Shown piece by piece: positions 1-13,315 of a DNA stretch of 64,000 bases. This DNA is from Seiridium cupressi. Its lineage: Eukaryota; Ascomycota; Sordariomycetes; Amphisphaeriales; Sporocadaceae. The translations under genes and the position numbers were made by a program. Location of the stretch: positions 62,001-126,000 of the forward strand of contig JARVKI010000112.1 in NCBI GenBank assembly GCA_036674765.1, given 5' to 3'. The notes under the pieces are model-generated. The model was not told the origin of the DNA. It made no database searches and saw nothing but the letters and a program-made list of their open reading frames with translations. Numbering within the stretch: the first letter of the stretch is position 1; the number at the start of each line of letters is the position of its first letter.

Positions 1-1285
1 GATAGGCCAGTTGGACAAGATGCAATTCGCCCCGACTTTATGAACCTCGGGAACCTCGAGTTTCGAATGTTTGTTGCAAGCGATGCTATGGTGGGGTCAC
101 TGGTCGTGATTGCGACTTGGCCCGAACATCGACATGGAACGATCAGCAAAGCTCAGGGGAATTTGGTCGTGTTTGCGCCGGATCAATGAACCGCCGAGGC
201 TCCTGGTTATGGTTATTGGATCTTGTCGACCTGGAGAGGTTGATCTGGATGTGGGGTCGCCAAAGTGCTTCGAGCTTTTTTTGTTCCCTCCTTGAGTGGC
301 CGACGCTGGGCGGCGCTTGAGCTTTTTTAAATATCCAGACTGAGGGTCTTGGACAAAACGGGTCAGGGGTCGGGGATGCACCTGGCAGCTGTTGAAGTTT
401 TTTTTTCTCATTTTTGAGTGCCTATGCAGCACAGCCCCCCAATTATTCAGTCGTCCAGAGCTGCAGATCTCTGGGTCTCTGGCATCCCGCCCAGGTTCCA
501 GCGGCCCCACGCACAACCATTCCGGCTGTCGTGAGCAATGGTTCATGCCCCATCACCATCGTCATCATCGTCATTACCTAACTACGTACTTTCATGCGTC
601 GCGACTGGCTTCATTCACAACACAACACAACACCACTGGACTCCCGGATAGCCTCTACACCAAAACTCATGTCGCACCACCTCAAATTCGCCTCCCCAAC
701 CTAACATGTCATTTGATCATAATTTGCTTCTGTCACCACCCGCTCACCCTCCTGACTCTAGGCACCGGCACTCAGCGCGCTAGTGCTAGTGAGTAAGCTC
801 CAGCCGGACGCGCCTAACGTACATGAGTGGAAGATCTCTGCTGCTGCCTCTTTTGCCTTTTTGCACCACACAGTGATAGTATAACCTTGGCTCATGCGGC
901 TATAGGCAGCTCACATATTGGCTAGTTTTCTGTTTGTATCTTTCGCATCGACTTCAATTGTGTGCACTCAAGACAGCCAGTGTGCCGGTCTCACGAGTCT
1001 CCTCTGTATTTCTATTCCCTGTCTTCGCAGCCTTGAGGACAAGTGTTCTTCCAGCGACATACTCGAGCCTAACCCCGTCATGGATGATGACAACGCATCA
1101 AAGAGCTTTATGGGAGATCATCTCTTAGGGCGAATCAGAAGCCGAGTATCTACTTCGGTATGCGCTATGGTTCCTCCTTCGCACCTATTGATCTGTGACC
1201 CTTGACTTGATCTAATCTGACACGACGAGGCTGCGCGTCTTGGCCGCCTTCTCAATGGCTGCTTCTTTCATATTGGTCTATTAAT
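1..1285. other. Intergenic, no gene recognised
   Basis: I see no convincing coding sequence. The open frames are short, overlap on both strands and have no domain-like sequence. The only structure noted is a CAT/CGT-rich microsatellite-like tract near 551-577 and a short CAACA-rich stretch near 618-638. It is probably the downstream flank of the hydrolase gene that ends at 1286. Confidence 0.6.
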
Positions 1286-2665
1286 CTATGCTGATGGTAT
1301 GGATTCCCTGATATATCGTACAATGGTCCTCAGACCCTTCTGTCTATCCTCGCTTGAATTGGCCAGAAACAAGGCTGCGACTGGCCATGCATGGATCCCA
1401 CCAGGCTCTTCTCTGCTGCCCACCTTGATTTCGCCATCCTCCAAAAATTTGACGAGACTCTCGATCTCTGACGCAAACACCTCTTCGGCGCCGTATGCAA
1501 AGTACAATCCCCCTTCAGGGCATGCCCTCTTCCACCAAGACGCGTCTCTGCAGTTACCCGGTGAGATCATAGGGTCGTCCGTCCTGGCATGCTTGCCGAC
1601 GTACTCACGTGCATACTGATGCAAGTTGCCACCATCAAGGTAGTCGCTTGCTGTATTCTGATGCTTTTTGGAGATGAGCGTGACCCATGGTGAAATGAAA
1701 GCGGCCATGCCAGGTTTTGGGAGCCGCCAAGCACCGCTCTCATTCATCTTGCTTTGGTCAAATCCCCGATCTGCTATGTGCAGAAGCAAGCTTAGTAGTA
1801 CCGTTGCACCTGCACTGTCGCCGCTGACACAGATCTTGGATGCGTCGCCTAACATGGATACTACGTGGTCGTACCCGGCAATAGCCTCATGTATCTGCTT
1901 CGGGAACGTACCATCTGGTACCAGCGTGTATTCCAGCGCGAATATAGCCGGGTTGTGAAAGCCACTTTTCTCCAGCATGCCCAGCCAAGTCAGGAGGAAT
2001 TCAAGGTAGAAGTATGAGGATCCCATACTGAAGCCGCCGCCTATTCAAGTGTTAGCTAGAATTTCTATATCGACAATTCCCATGCCCCTCACCATGTGCA
2101 TAATAAATGCAGACGTCTGGCCTCTTCAGCGGATCTTTTATAATCCAAATTCCCTTGAATCGTTTCTGCAATATGTCAGCATTGGGGCTTTCTGCACTCA
2201 TGCCTGTCGATGTGAAGGGAGTCACCTACATCCACATGTTCATGCCAATGTACTGGCTTCTTCAAAATCCCATGTCTCAGCATCCGAAATCTCAAAAACG
2301 GCAGCGCCACCGGCTTCGAGAAGAAGACTCTGCCGACCCTGGGCGGTATGTTTGCGAACGCATATCTCACGCAGCGAATCACAAAGTCCTCGAATGGGCT
2401 AGCCACCTGCACAAAGGGACTTTGCTCCGTGCGTGACAACAGGAAGCGCTCACGAAGGAACTCGAAGGGGAGCTGAAATACTACGATTCATCAGAGTCAT
2501 ACGGAATGTGGTACTGGGGTGTGTGACTCGGAGCTTACGAAGAAATGGGAGACATTGTAGCGCAACCCCCAGAGTCTCGAAGAGCCCGACGCGAAGAAGG
2601 AGCTGCGGAGCGAGAAATATGCAGAAAACAAAGCAGTCTAGGTATGATATAGGGCCGAGGATCAT
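1286..2665 (-). CDS. Alpha/beta hydrolase, hormone-sensitive-lipase/steryl acetyl hydrolase type
   Basis: The spliced product is 401 aa from four exons (2665-2539, 2480-2230, 2165-2093, 2040-1286), and the lengths sum to a whole number of codons. The three introns are 58, 64 and 52 bp with GT-AG ends. The N-terminus is a hydrophobic membrane-anchor-like segment (residues 1-42). The oxyanion-hole motif HGGG falls at residues 150-153, rebuilt across the third intron. The nucleophile elbow GDSAG places the catalytic Ser at about 226, and the likely catalytic His is in GGIHAWP near residue 367. The acidic triad member probably lies in the GAEEVF segment. By family knowledge it hydrolyses an ester, possibly an acetylated sterol or other lipid; the substrate cannot be told from the sequence. 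I chose the start at 2665 because the hydrophobic segment begins there, although the frame stays open upstream to 2977. Confidence 0.82.
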
Positions 2666-3904
2666 GGTGGATTTATGAGGGTGGATAGACTGAAACGCAT
2701 TGCTGTCAACAAAGTGGATTGGATTGAGCGAAAGGGCAAGTTTGGTAAGAATCCACTCGTTGGTAGAATGCGGCAGCAAATGTGTGATGTCGAATGATTT
2801 GCTCAAGACTACAGAAAGCACGTGTTTGTGTAATTGCTCGAAAATACCACAATTGGCAAGGCCAGCAGCAACCTTGCGACTCGATTGCTTGGTGGTGACG
2901 TCGAGGAATGTTACCGGAGAGCTGAACAGGGGTTCCACCGCGGCGGGTAACGGTGGAGAACCCAGTGCACGTCTCATCTGCCTCGTCCCTTGCGTGCAGT
3001 TTGACTATGTTAAAACTGTAACTACATTGTAGTTATTCGTTTCATGACTGTAGTGCTTCTTCCTCGCTTCCGCGGCTAGGAAAACCGGGACCTGTGCCAT
3101 TTCGACTCTAAGCCTTGGATAAATCAACTAGAATCAGGTTGGCCTAGAAGCGAGTAATATTGAAGGGTGTCTTCAACGACACTGATGACATCACTCAACA
3201 CAGAAGGTTCTAATATGAAAACCCTAATATCACGAACGCAATGATGAACATGCCTCATCGAGTGTGGATAGCTATTGTCTCCGATCTCTTAAATCACCAC
3301 TCCCAATAGAAGACGAGGAGCATTTGGATCCACTTCTTATAACCAATTCCCACCGGCTTATCGTCGAAAGGGTTCATCATATGTAATTAGTCTGGCGATG
3401 GATGATAATGTTTTCAGCACTGCATTCCCAGCAACAAGAGTTATATGCCATAGATATCGATAGACTCCAAGACCTTAAAGGATGAAGAACTGGCATAATA
3501 CATTACATTTCTCCGTAACGTATATTGTCCTAAAGAGTCATTATCGTTTTAGTCTTTCTTCGTATCAACTAAAACTTAGGTTGGGACGAAGCAGATATTT
3601 AGTGATGTATCGTATTTTAAGATCTGTCTATTCGAAATTAACAATCCCGTTTTATATAACCCGAGCATCACTTTGCACATCCGATTTTGTCAGTGGCTCT
3701 CCATCAACTAGACCCCATCCCTCAGCTATATAGCCGAATTACGAAGTTGACATGGTCACGTATGTGCATTCTTCGTACGCTGTTCGGTGCAACGGAACCT
3801 TCCCCAGTCGTTTCACATAGTCGAACTGTGAATCTCGACACAACGAAGTACGCTTTCCAGACTGATGCGGTACGGACGAGTCGGCTTCCCTGCGAGCAGT
3901 CCAC
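2666..3904. other. Intergenic, AT-rich middle part
   Basis: This separates the start of the hydrolase from the end of CBR1. The part from about 3160 to 3720 is visibly richer in A and T than its surroundings and carries only short frames. It could be a decayed repeat, but I see no terminal repeats or transposase-like frame. No gene is called. Confidence 0.5.
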
Positions 3905-4994
3905 TTAGAAGGCAAAAACCTGGTCTTCCAACTTGCTGACGGGGCGGGCCTTCTTGAAACCAAGACTCTCAGTAGCCTTCTTCAAGCCACTGACCATGGG
4001 CGGGGGTCCGCAAACCAAGATCTTGACGTCTTCAGCTGCCTTAGGGAGCCATTTCTGAGAGCAAAATTAGTATTTTCAAAAAGAAAAAAAAAAATTAATA
4101 ATTCACAAACGTACGGTAATCATGTCGGCAGTGACGTAGCCAACGCCGCCAGTCCATCCCTCCGGAGGCTTGTCGAGCACATAGTGAACCCTGAAGCCGC
4201 TGTCCTCCTTGGCAAGCGCATCGAGATCCTCCTTGAGCAGAATATCCTGAGGTGAGACGTTGGCGAAGATCAGATCGATTTGGGTCTTGTCACCGGTCGG
4301 TCGACCTCGGATAACAGCCCGGACAATCTGAAGCATAGGGGTAATGCCAGTGCCACCAGCGACCATACCAAAGTGTCGCACCATGTTGGGGGTGTAAACG
4401 AATGCTCCCTTGGGTCCTTTGACCTTGATTGTCTGGCCAACGTTGAGAGAGGCCATGTGCTTCGAGATGTTGCCGGTCGGGTAGGACTTGATCAACAGAT
4501 CGATATAGCCAGGTTGGTGGTCGCCTGAAATAGGGGTGTAGGATCGAACGACCTCCTTAGTGCTGCCATCGGGTTGCGGGCAAGCAGCACCAATAGAGAT
4601 GTGCTGGCCGATGGGTAGGCCGAGGATGGAGGTGGGGGTCGGGAGGTTGAAACGATAGCTACAGCAGTTAGGAGGTGGACTGCAACCGTGGGCTGATTAA
4701 CGTACATGGCAGTGTTGTGGGAAAGGATAGTCTTCTCCTTGAGCTCGAGATCCTGGAAGGTATCCGGCTTAAGGAACTTCTTGGGCACTGGAATCGTGTA
4801 AGTCGGGTCCTGTAATGCTGCCTCAAACAAGACGTACGTTGGGTGAAGAATTTGAAGGCGCCCAGGGCCACAGCCAGAAGAGCTGCAAAAGGAGCCCATT
4901 CCTTCTTCACGATCAGAGTGCCGAAAATGAGCAGACCGGCCGGGATGTATATCCCATTGATGTTTTGACTCGAGGTCAAAGAAGTCGCACTCAT
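3905..4994 (-). CDS. CBR1: NADH-cytochrome b5 reductase, microsomal type
   Basis: A FAD-dependent reductase that passes electrons from NADH to cytochrome b5 for fatty acid desaturation and sterol synthesis, anchored in the ER or outer mitochondrial membrane. The spliced product is 310 aa from exons 4994-4838, 4787-4706, 4658-4115 and 4054-3905, with introns of 50, 47 and 60 bp. The first intron holds a GACTTAC-like branch site. An N-terminal hydrophobic region (about residues 15-50) is the membrane anchor. The FAD-binding motif RSYTPIS, the NAD-binding GGTGITPM and CGPPPM motifs, and the family C-terminus KLEDQVFAF are all present. The length fits the Cbr1 family rather than longer Mcr1 proteins. 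Intron junctions were set by frame continuity; for example the second junction restores the family motif AIYRF. Confidence 0.95.
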
Positions 4995-6532
4995 TTTGGA
5001 TGCTCGCCGAGTCGACCTCTGGCCAACTTAAAGCCCGGAGCTGGAGAGAAGACCTAGAATATGTGTCCAACTTGTCGCGGCAAGATATCGAGCGGTGCGT
5101 CGAGGTTGTGAAGTAAGCGACTGACCGTAGGAAGAGTCGGCGCAGGGGATGGGAATTATTTCCAAAATCAGCCCACCAAGAGCCGAAGTGTTGAGGGCAC
5201 TGGGGAGCTCCGACCCCGGGACCTTCAAAGTTCCCCATCCGCTAGCTGGCAACTGCCCGAGTGTCCCGCTTTGGCAACCCCCGCAAATGGTAGGTATCCT
5301 CGGTTTGTCTTATATCTTAGATTAGTAAAAAAGGTTGCAATAATCCGTGTTTTATCTATATTAGTTCATACTTTAATACTCGGACAATGATGGTCGGTGG
5401 GCATTCCTGATTTCCATAGTGCTTTGGTCGCACCCGTCCGCGCCAGAGAGACAGACTGTACAGTGAACGATGTCATGTTATCGACATCCAGGAATACGAT
5501 ATCACCAGTACTGACTGCAAGATAATTACCAGTTCCAATACTGGAAGCTTCAACTGTTCATATTCTATACTGGGAGTGTAGGGTGTTTGTAGCTGCTCTC
5601 GTAATCACTGCTCGTCACATAGCTTCTTGGATGTGCTGCATTTTTCTGGTTCCCATTGCAACATAGTTCGAATCATCTCGAGGAACTTCTCTCGACTTTT
5701 TCCGTTAAATTTTTTCTCTCCCTTCTCGAGCGGGGTCGAAGTCACATGAGGAGGAGCCACTTGAAGTTCTCTTAGAACAGTATTGGTTAGTAGTGGTTTT
5801 AACCCCGAGATATATTGACATATTGCAGGATGTAATATATATATATATATCAAGACGAATGTTTTCCACCTGGACTCTGGACCTCGAATGAATTCCTAGC
5901 AGCTCCCTAACAGAGACACTATTCAGGCCGTACATAAGAGACAAAAGAGAGAAACCAATCGATCCAAGAAAAAAAAAAATATGCGAGTAAAGGAGTTTTA
6001 TTGTATGTTATATAAACAAGTTATCTTTTGTTAATTGCACATTGACAACTCGGCTGAGTTCGGGCCCAGCTCGGGAAGCACGCTCTCCAAACTTAGGCCC
6101 AAAGCAGCGGCTCAGGTCCCGGGGTTAACATGTCAGAACAGGGTCTAGCGGGCTGGCAACAGCGCCCGCTCATTTGGACGATCCCGCCGAAAGTTACCCA
6201 GGCCAGACACGGTCCCCGAATCGCTGGCCGATTGCCTCGAAGAACCGCATGTCACGACACATGTTCTGGTCCGGCTAGAATCCTCGGGTGCATCAATGCT
6301 TGCAGGGTTGTCAAGAGACGTCATACTTTCTCGGGCACGCCAAAGACGACTGACCAGTGACCCCTCCCTGAGCCATCCTCTGGATCTGGTTGGGTGCTAT
6401 CCGCCCGCTATACTCCACGTGCGACGGTCCAAGCCCCTGATTCTTCCCATCGTCTTGCCGGGGGCATCAGAGACGCTATTATACAGCTAATAGATATCAT
6501 ATTCGAGACCTGCTGGAGGCGGTGAAGTCAGC
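4995..6532. other. Intergenic between CBR1 and the DUF3605 gene
   Basis: This holds the divergent upstream regions of two genes. An (AT)n microsatellite lies at about 5835-5850 and a run of A at about 5970-5979, inside an AT-rich stretch from roughly 5300 to 6030. The open frames are short and lack recognisable features. No gene is called. Confidence 0.5.
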
Positions 6533-7231
6533 ATGGGGGACAACTACGTGGAGGCACCCTTCCCTCTGACAGATGTGGACAAATGGGTCCTTTCGTTGAC
6601 GGACGAGGAGTTTCATTATCATGATTGGGAAGACATGAAAAAGATTATAGGTCAGTACAGGAAATGTCGCTTCCATTAACTGCTTTCTACCGGAGATTCC
6701 GAGCTGAGCTATTGGTCAGGGGAGAACAACCTCTCCATCCTGAAACGCAAGCCATCAGATCTCCGCAGATACATGCAATGGACAGCAGAAACGAAGGCAG
6801 AATATGGTTCCATGTCCCAGTATTTGCTTGTTCATCGGCTTCCAAAGGCCTGGGGGGTGCCTCCTTTCACTCCTCAATCTAAGACGCCATTCGAGGATCC
6901 CTCCGACTATCGAGTGTTGTTAAATGACTGGCCGTATGGACTTACACCGGACATCACCCACATCGTGGTGTGGACCAGAACATTGATTGACACTGATCCC
7001 CAGACTGGCGACATGACGCCAGAAAGCAGGCACACCATCGAGGCATTTGTGAAGAGATTCTTCGTCGATAGACTTGGCCCGGGCGGCGAAAATAGAGTCC
7101 TTTGGTTCAAGAACTGGGTGGCGTTGCAAAGTGTTCGAGCGCTGGAGCACATCCATTTGATGGTAAAAGACGTCGGGACAGACATCCTGGATGAATGGAC
7201 AAAAGAACTAGACTGCCATCGTATATCATAG
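6533..7231 (+). CDS. DUF3605 protein (N-acetylglucosamine-induced protein 1-like)
   Basis: The spliced product is 209 aa from two exons, 6533-6650 and 6720-7231, with a 69-bp GT-AG intron whose removal joins the frames exactly. The N-terminus has a family-like LTDVDKW start and the acidic FHYHDWEDM segment. The centre carries YGSMSQYLLVHRLPKAWG, and the C-terminal half has DITHIVVWTRT and an NRVLWFKNWVALQSVRALEHIHLMV segment. These are the hallmarks I recall for fungal DUF3605 proteins, some named N-acetylglucosamine-induced protein 1; their biochemical role is not established. No signal peptide or membrane segment is seen, so it is probably cytosolic. Its stop lies only 75 bp from the convergent SND2 stop, so the two 3' UTRs probably overlap. 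Confidence 0.85.
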
Positions 7232-7306
7232 CATAGCTTAGAACGGTCCCGAAACAATAGACGCTCCTTTAATCCTAGCGGCTGCCACACATGGAGTACT
7301 GACTGA

Positions 7307-7798
7307 TTAAGCAGCCCGTCGCTGTTTGCGATTCCCAGCTTGCGGCGCAGGAGCAGCGGCATCCGGTTGTTGCATTCCACCTCCAGCCATGCCCCGCGCA
7401 GCGCTCAGGAAGCCCCAGCCTTTGATGACGGCAAAGACAGGAACGGCGACCCAGAGAAGCCAGCCACCGTTTCCGAAGAAGATCACCGCAATGACACTGG
7501 CCCACGTCACCCAGATGATGTCCCACATGTACTCGGTAAGGCCAGGTGCATTGAGATCCTCTCCAGCATTCCTGAGTGCCTTAGTTGAAGGATCATACTT
7601 TGGCCGACCGGTAGACTCCAGAATGTATTCGCAAATGAAGGCCGGTATAGACAGAATGATGTAGAACAGCAGCGATCGACGCTTGAATAGCAAGTTGGAG
7701 AGCACAAATAAAGTGTTGACAATAAGGGTTCCTAGGTGGAGATTCTTGAGAGCCTCGGCATTGGACTTGGCTCTGTCCTTTCTTGCTTTCTGGGCCAT
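7307..7798 (-). CDS. SND2: SRP-independent ER targeting protein 2 (TMEM208 family)
   Basis: A 163-aa intronless membrane protein of the DUF788/TMEM208 family, part of the SND pathway that targets proteins to the ER independently of SRP. The N-terminus MAQKARKDRAKSN is basic and followed by NLHLGTLIVNTLFVLSNLLF (first membrane segment, about 20-40). A second hydrophobic segment spans about 44-62, and two closely spaced ones cover about 95-130 around FFGNGGWLLW. The C-terminus is short, basic and ends RKQRRAA. I chose the Met at 7798 because the family starts there; the frame continues open to an upstream Met at 7888, but that extension is not family-like. It is convergent with the DUF3605 gene and divergent from CDC27. 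Confidence 0.88.
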   Translation of the reverse strand: MAQKARKDRAKSNAEALKNLHLGTLIVNTLFVLSNLLFKRRSLLFYIILSIPAFICEYILESTGRPKYDPSTKALRNAGEDLNAPGLTEYMWDIIWVTWASVIAVIFFGNGGWLLWVAVPVFAVIKGWGFLSAARGMAGGGMQQPDAAAPAPQAGNRKQRRAA

Positions 7799-8838
7799 TG
7801 TTGCGATGTGGTGATGGCTGTGACTTGTTTCTATTGACCTCTCAAAATTGAAAATGGTGGTTGAACGATATGACGTAAATCGGACCAATGCTCAAGATGC
7901 TGACTTTTCTCTCTGCCAGAGGTAATTGAGGCTGTCGAATGATGCCAGCTACCAGTGCTTCTAATTCACCAAAAGTACCCGTGCTTTGGGGCAGTTGGTG
8001 AGCTGGTTGGTGTCTCAATTTTGGTAATGTGGCTTTGAGAAGGTCAGGTCATGATGGAGGCTGAACTAGAATTTGACGGACACGCTTCGCGCCATGTGAG
8101 TGGCTGTAGACCCTTACGGCTAGGCGCCCGCTCCTGTTGCTCTGCCACGGCGCCGGGACATGAGGCCGTCCTTTGACGCAGGCCATCAGCCAATCAGAAG
8201 CCATCTCCATCCACTCACCACAACATTGCGAAGCTCGGACAATAACCAGGAAACGCCTGTCACCATCCCACCTCTCGATTTTCGACCGACGGGAGGCAAT
8301 AGCCATTCGCCTCTAGTGTCGACGACGTCAATCTCCCAAGGAGACCTCGGAAAGATCAGAAGGGGGCCTTTACGGTAGACAACAATCAATTGTTGAACTC
8401 ACCATCCGGGTGCACGATATGCAGTAACGACAAGGGACTCGTGTGCCCAACCTTCCTATTTCCTTTCACGACTCAAATGCTTGTTCAGCGAAGTCACGAC
8501 CGGACTTTGCGCCAGCCTTCGCTCCTTGGCCCACACCTTGGGAGCCTTCCAAGTCAGCTTGAAGGGCGCTTGTGATCGTCATCTTTCGGCTTGACCACAC
8601 TTTGAGCATCTTAGTTCCAATCGCCGCAACATCTCGTTCGGTATCCTTCTAGGCATCGCTGCTGCGTTCACACGCCTCAGCAGTCGCATCCGCCATCTGT
8701 ACCATCGGACCTGGCCATAGCAGCTAATCCAGGAGTCGGCCGCGTGCAAGGGAGCAGTCCAGACAACGTCAGACACATCATTGGCACCTGATGGCCACAT
8801 GAAGATAGCCTCAGTGCTTACACACCTCGCCTTTCATC
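7799..8838. promoter_or_regulatory. Intergenic upstream of both SND2 and CDC27
   Basis: About 1 kb between two divergent starts. It must carry both promoters, but I see no clear TATA box or other nameable motif. The short frames on both strands have no domain-like sequence. Confidence 0.45.
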
Positions 8839-11387
8839 ATGGGGCTCACAGCTCAGGCCGTGACTGGCCAGCTGAGACAGCTCATCTACTACCACCTCGA
8901 CAATATCAGCTATGAGAATGCGCTCTTTTACGCAGAACGGCTTGTCGCACACGATCCGCGCTCCAGCGAAACAGCCTATCTCGTCTCCCTAAGCTACTTT
9001 CGGCTGGGCGATTATCGATCCGCACACGAGTTCAGCAAGCCTCTCGGATACCGAGGTGTTCACCTAGGCTGTGCATACATCTTTTCCCAGGCCTGTCTAG
9101 TCCTCGAGCGCTACAGAGATGGCATCACCGCCTTGGAAAAGTCAAGAGGTCTGTGGACCAACAAATTCAGTTTCGGAAAACATAGTGCCTCGACTCGAGC
9201 TCTCAACCCCGATTCCGCCAGCGTTGCCTGCCTGCTTGGCAAGCTCTACCGCGCATACGATGACAAGAGAAAGGCCATTCTCTGTTTCGAAGAATCCCTG
9301 AAGATCAACCCCTTTATGTGGGATGCTTTCACTGCACTGTGCGATATGGGTGTAAATGTTAGGACGCAGAACGTCTTTAGGTTGAACGAGTCGCTGCTGC
9401 ATGGCTTTGAAACAGAACTACCGAACGGCATACTATCAGAACATCATGCAACAAATCCATCCGAACCGCCAATGCCTAGAAAAACGGCACAACGAGTCCT
9501 GAATCACGGTCCTGTAGATCCTTTCGATCCTCAAAAATCAACGGATGGAAACGACGCTCTTACCGGCAATAATCTATTGTCGACGTCAATCACGGAGAAT
9601 GACTTCATGTTCAAGATTCATGCAGCTCGTTCTAGGATGGCGAGTAGTACTATCCCAATACCCGATGGGCTGGAAACGCCACCGTCGGGAAACATGGATC
9701 TGCCTCACATTTCTCGGCCTGGATATCCTCCCGAAATTCCTCAGCCTGCGCTTCGGAGGACAAAAAATGGTCAGACTATCGAGTCGGCTATGTTGGATGC
9801 GCCTCCTAAAGTGGGCTCACGGCTGGGGACTCGGCGAAACCAGCGGGTACAAGAGAAAGCACAGGAGGAGCAGCCCATTGAACCTCCTCATCCCCATATG
9901 CTTAGAGCTTCCGCCTCGGCAGTATCCGGAATTGAGAGAAAACGAACTGTATCCGGCCATCCTGTCCAACCACGACAGCAGTCCGAAGAGCCTGGCGCTC
10001 CCCCAAGGCGGAGCACGAGAATCAACATGTTCAAAAGTACAAACACGAAAGCCAACTCTGGAGCCGCCACTGTTGGAGCCGGTCCAACGCGAGAATTGAA
10101 GAAGGCTAGACCCCCCATTTCGAGAATTATGCGGCCCACCTCAGCTACTGGCACCAGTGTAGGTAGAGCTGTGAGTGGGAACCGGAAGCCGGTGGAGGAT
10201 CACGGAACGGACATGGACCACGCTGAAGCCCCGAGGATAAAGGAGCCACACCCGCATCCGCCAGTAGCAAAGGCTGTGGAACCAGACACGTTCAAGGTGG
10301 AGGAGTCTTTGAAGTCACTCCTCAGCTTGCTGAAGATTTTTGGCTCCGGATACTTGTCACTGTCTCAATTCCAATGTGCTGAAGCACTGGTCGCGTACAA
10401 CTCACTGCCCTCGGGCCATAGAAATACACCCTGGGTGCTCTCGCAGATGGGTCGCGCACATTACGAACAGGCAGCATATAGCAAGGCAGAGGAATGTTAT
10501 CGAAAGTTGCGTGTCTTGGCGCCAACTCGTATCGAGGACATGGAAGTATACTCGACTATTCTGTGGTTTCTCAAGCGCGAGATCGACTTGTCCTTCCTGG
10601 CCCACGAGCTAGTGGATTCGTCCTGGAACAGCCCACAAGCATGGTGTGCTCTTGGTAATGCATGGTCCCTAGCTCGCGATCATGAACAGGCTTTGCGCTG
10701 TTTCAAGCGTGCTACGCAGCTGAACTCCAAGTTTGCCTATGCCTTTACCCTACAAGGCCACGAACACGTCGCAAACGAGGAGTACGACAAGGCCCTAACG
10801 GCTTATCGCCAGGCGATATCGGCTGACCGTCGACATTACAATGCTTACTATGGTATTGGTCGGGTATACGAGAAACTCGGCAACTATGACAAGGCATATA
10901 CCCACTTCCATTCTGCGTCAGTTATCAATCCGACTAACGCGGTCCTGATCTGTTGCATTGGAAATGTTCTTGAGAGGCAACGCCAGACTGTTCAAGCGTT
11001 ACAATATTTTAGCAAGGCCACGGAACTTGCGCCCAATGCTGCCCAAACCCGGTACAAGAAAGCTCGTGCTCTCTTGGCGTTGAACCAACTCGATGCTGCT
11101 CAAAAGGAACTCGAAATTCTTAAGAATCTCGCGCCAGATGAAGCTACAGTTCACTTCTTACTCGGGAAGTTGTACAAGTCTCTTGGTGACAATGGATCCG
11201 CTATTCGGCATTACACTATCGCGCTGAACCTTGATCCGAAGGTGAGTTCTTTCTTTTTCATCCGGTCTCATACAGAACTCTTGACGAATACATTTACTAA
11301 TTTTGATTCAAGGCCAACCAGCAGATCAAGGAGGCGATCGAGAGTCTCGAAGATGATGATAGCTACGAGGATTCAATGATGGCATGA
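8839..11387 (+). CDS. CDC27: Anaphase-promoting complex subunit 3 (Cdc27/BimA)
   Basis: A scaffold TPR subunit of the APC/C ubiquitin ligase that receives co-activators and drives the metaphase-anaphase transition and mitotic exit. The spliced product is 825 aa: exon 1 is 8839-11241 and exon 2 is 11313-11387, with a 71-bp intron that begins GTGAGT and ends TTCAAG. The N-terminus (about 1-180) holds the family TPRs beginning around QLRQLIYYHLDNISYENALF. A low-complexity, basic and Ser/Pro-rich linker covers about 190-480. The C-terminal TPR array covers about 500-800, with repeats around WCALGNAWSLARDHEQAL, YAFTLQGHEHVANEEYDKAL and YYGIGRVYEKLGNYDKA. The C-terminus is acidic and ends EDSMMA. 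The length is typical for fungal homologues. Confidence 0.95.
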
Positions 11388-12699
11388 TATGAGGGAATGA
11401 TACCCTGATTTCGACTCTGCATTTTCGTAAAGGGAGCGGCTTTTACATTTGCATCTTTTCAGCGGCATTGGCTCGGACCACGGCATTTTGAAAAGGGAAT
11501 GCGAGATTTTCCATACGCAGGGACTACGAGGTGATGAGACCACACAAGATGACTTCATGGTCTAAGCATGACATTGGTTCGGCATGGCAAAGGCGTTTAG
11601 AAATTGACACTAAGGAATTGCAGCATTATGGTGGTCTCGAGACTAGGGGTTTGGCCACTGCGAGGCAACCCGCTGTTTTGTCTATAAGTAGCAGCACCAT
11701 TGGATTGTGGATAATGTACATTAGGAAAATGGAGGGAATACCAAGGGCTGGGTTGAGAGTGGATCGTCGAGAACTGTCTCTCTGAGCATAAAATATAAGA
11801 AGACGAGGGGAAACAAACTAATAACTTGCCATTGATCAGGCATTGAGTGTGCTCGCTGCTCAAACCGAGGAGAGTTCTGGAAGTGATGTTTGTGAAGCTC
11901 GAGATACTAGCCAGTGAAGAGCCGAGTCGAGCTAACGGTTCAAATGTCATGACTCACTGCCAAATGCTTCGTTCATGCATTGTATGTAAGCAGGAGACAA
12001 GTGCTCGTCGTAAGTAAGGAGTAAGTAGTAAACTGAGAACTTAGCACATCCAAACCGCGTTACTGAGAAATAAACCGAGCTAGGACATTATACGGACATA
12101 TGATTCGATACCATATATATAATAGTTCATGTACATGAGTATATCTCTCCGGAATCATGCTGAGTATATTAGGCACGCTGTTGCTTGTAGACCTTAGGTG
12201 CTGGGGTCAGACTGTTGTCGAACAAGGCAGGAGCCAAGTGTCCAATCAAGCCGCGTCGCGATTGTGGTGCTGGAGAATTAGCGCGTGCACGGGCCACTTT
12301 GATTCGGGTAACTGGCCGAATAAGCCCAGCAAAAAACAACACAGCATAGCAGCGTTCCTGCGCCCCGGATCAGACACTCGTCTTGAATTAAAGAAACACC
12401 CCAGGCAAGCGCTGGATATTTTAAAAGATCAGCCAGGCAATTGCCCACCTAAAGCAGACTAGTGCCTCAGCACAACCGAATCAGTCGCCTTACCACCACT
12501 TGCAATCAGTAACTGCTAGGCCCATCACAAATAAATACAATCCCCCAGCACGCCCAACTTGTCCCGTTTCTCCTTCTTTCCCCTTTACAGCAGTCAACCA
12601 ATTCCATCAACAACGACAATCTTGACATCGCGTCATTAAGCATCTGCACCCGCTCTCATCAACTAAACACATCTACATCTACCCCAAACCTCCATCAAC
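11388..12699. other. Intergenic; histone H4 upstream region
   Basis: No gene is recognised. A TATATATA tract lies around 12114-12122. The last 200 bp before the H4 start are pyrimidine-rich with CATCAAC/CATCTAC elements, as expected for a leader of a highly expressed fungal gene; this part probably holds the H4 promoter and 5' UTR. Confidence 0.5.

Positions 12700-13315
<616 letters not shown>

Noticed and set aside
97..546. A 149-codon minus-strand frame near the left edge
   Set aside because: Composition is Arg/Ser/Pro-rich without any motif, and frames on the other strand overlap it. No splice or family support.
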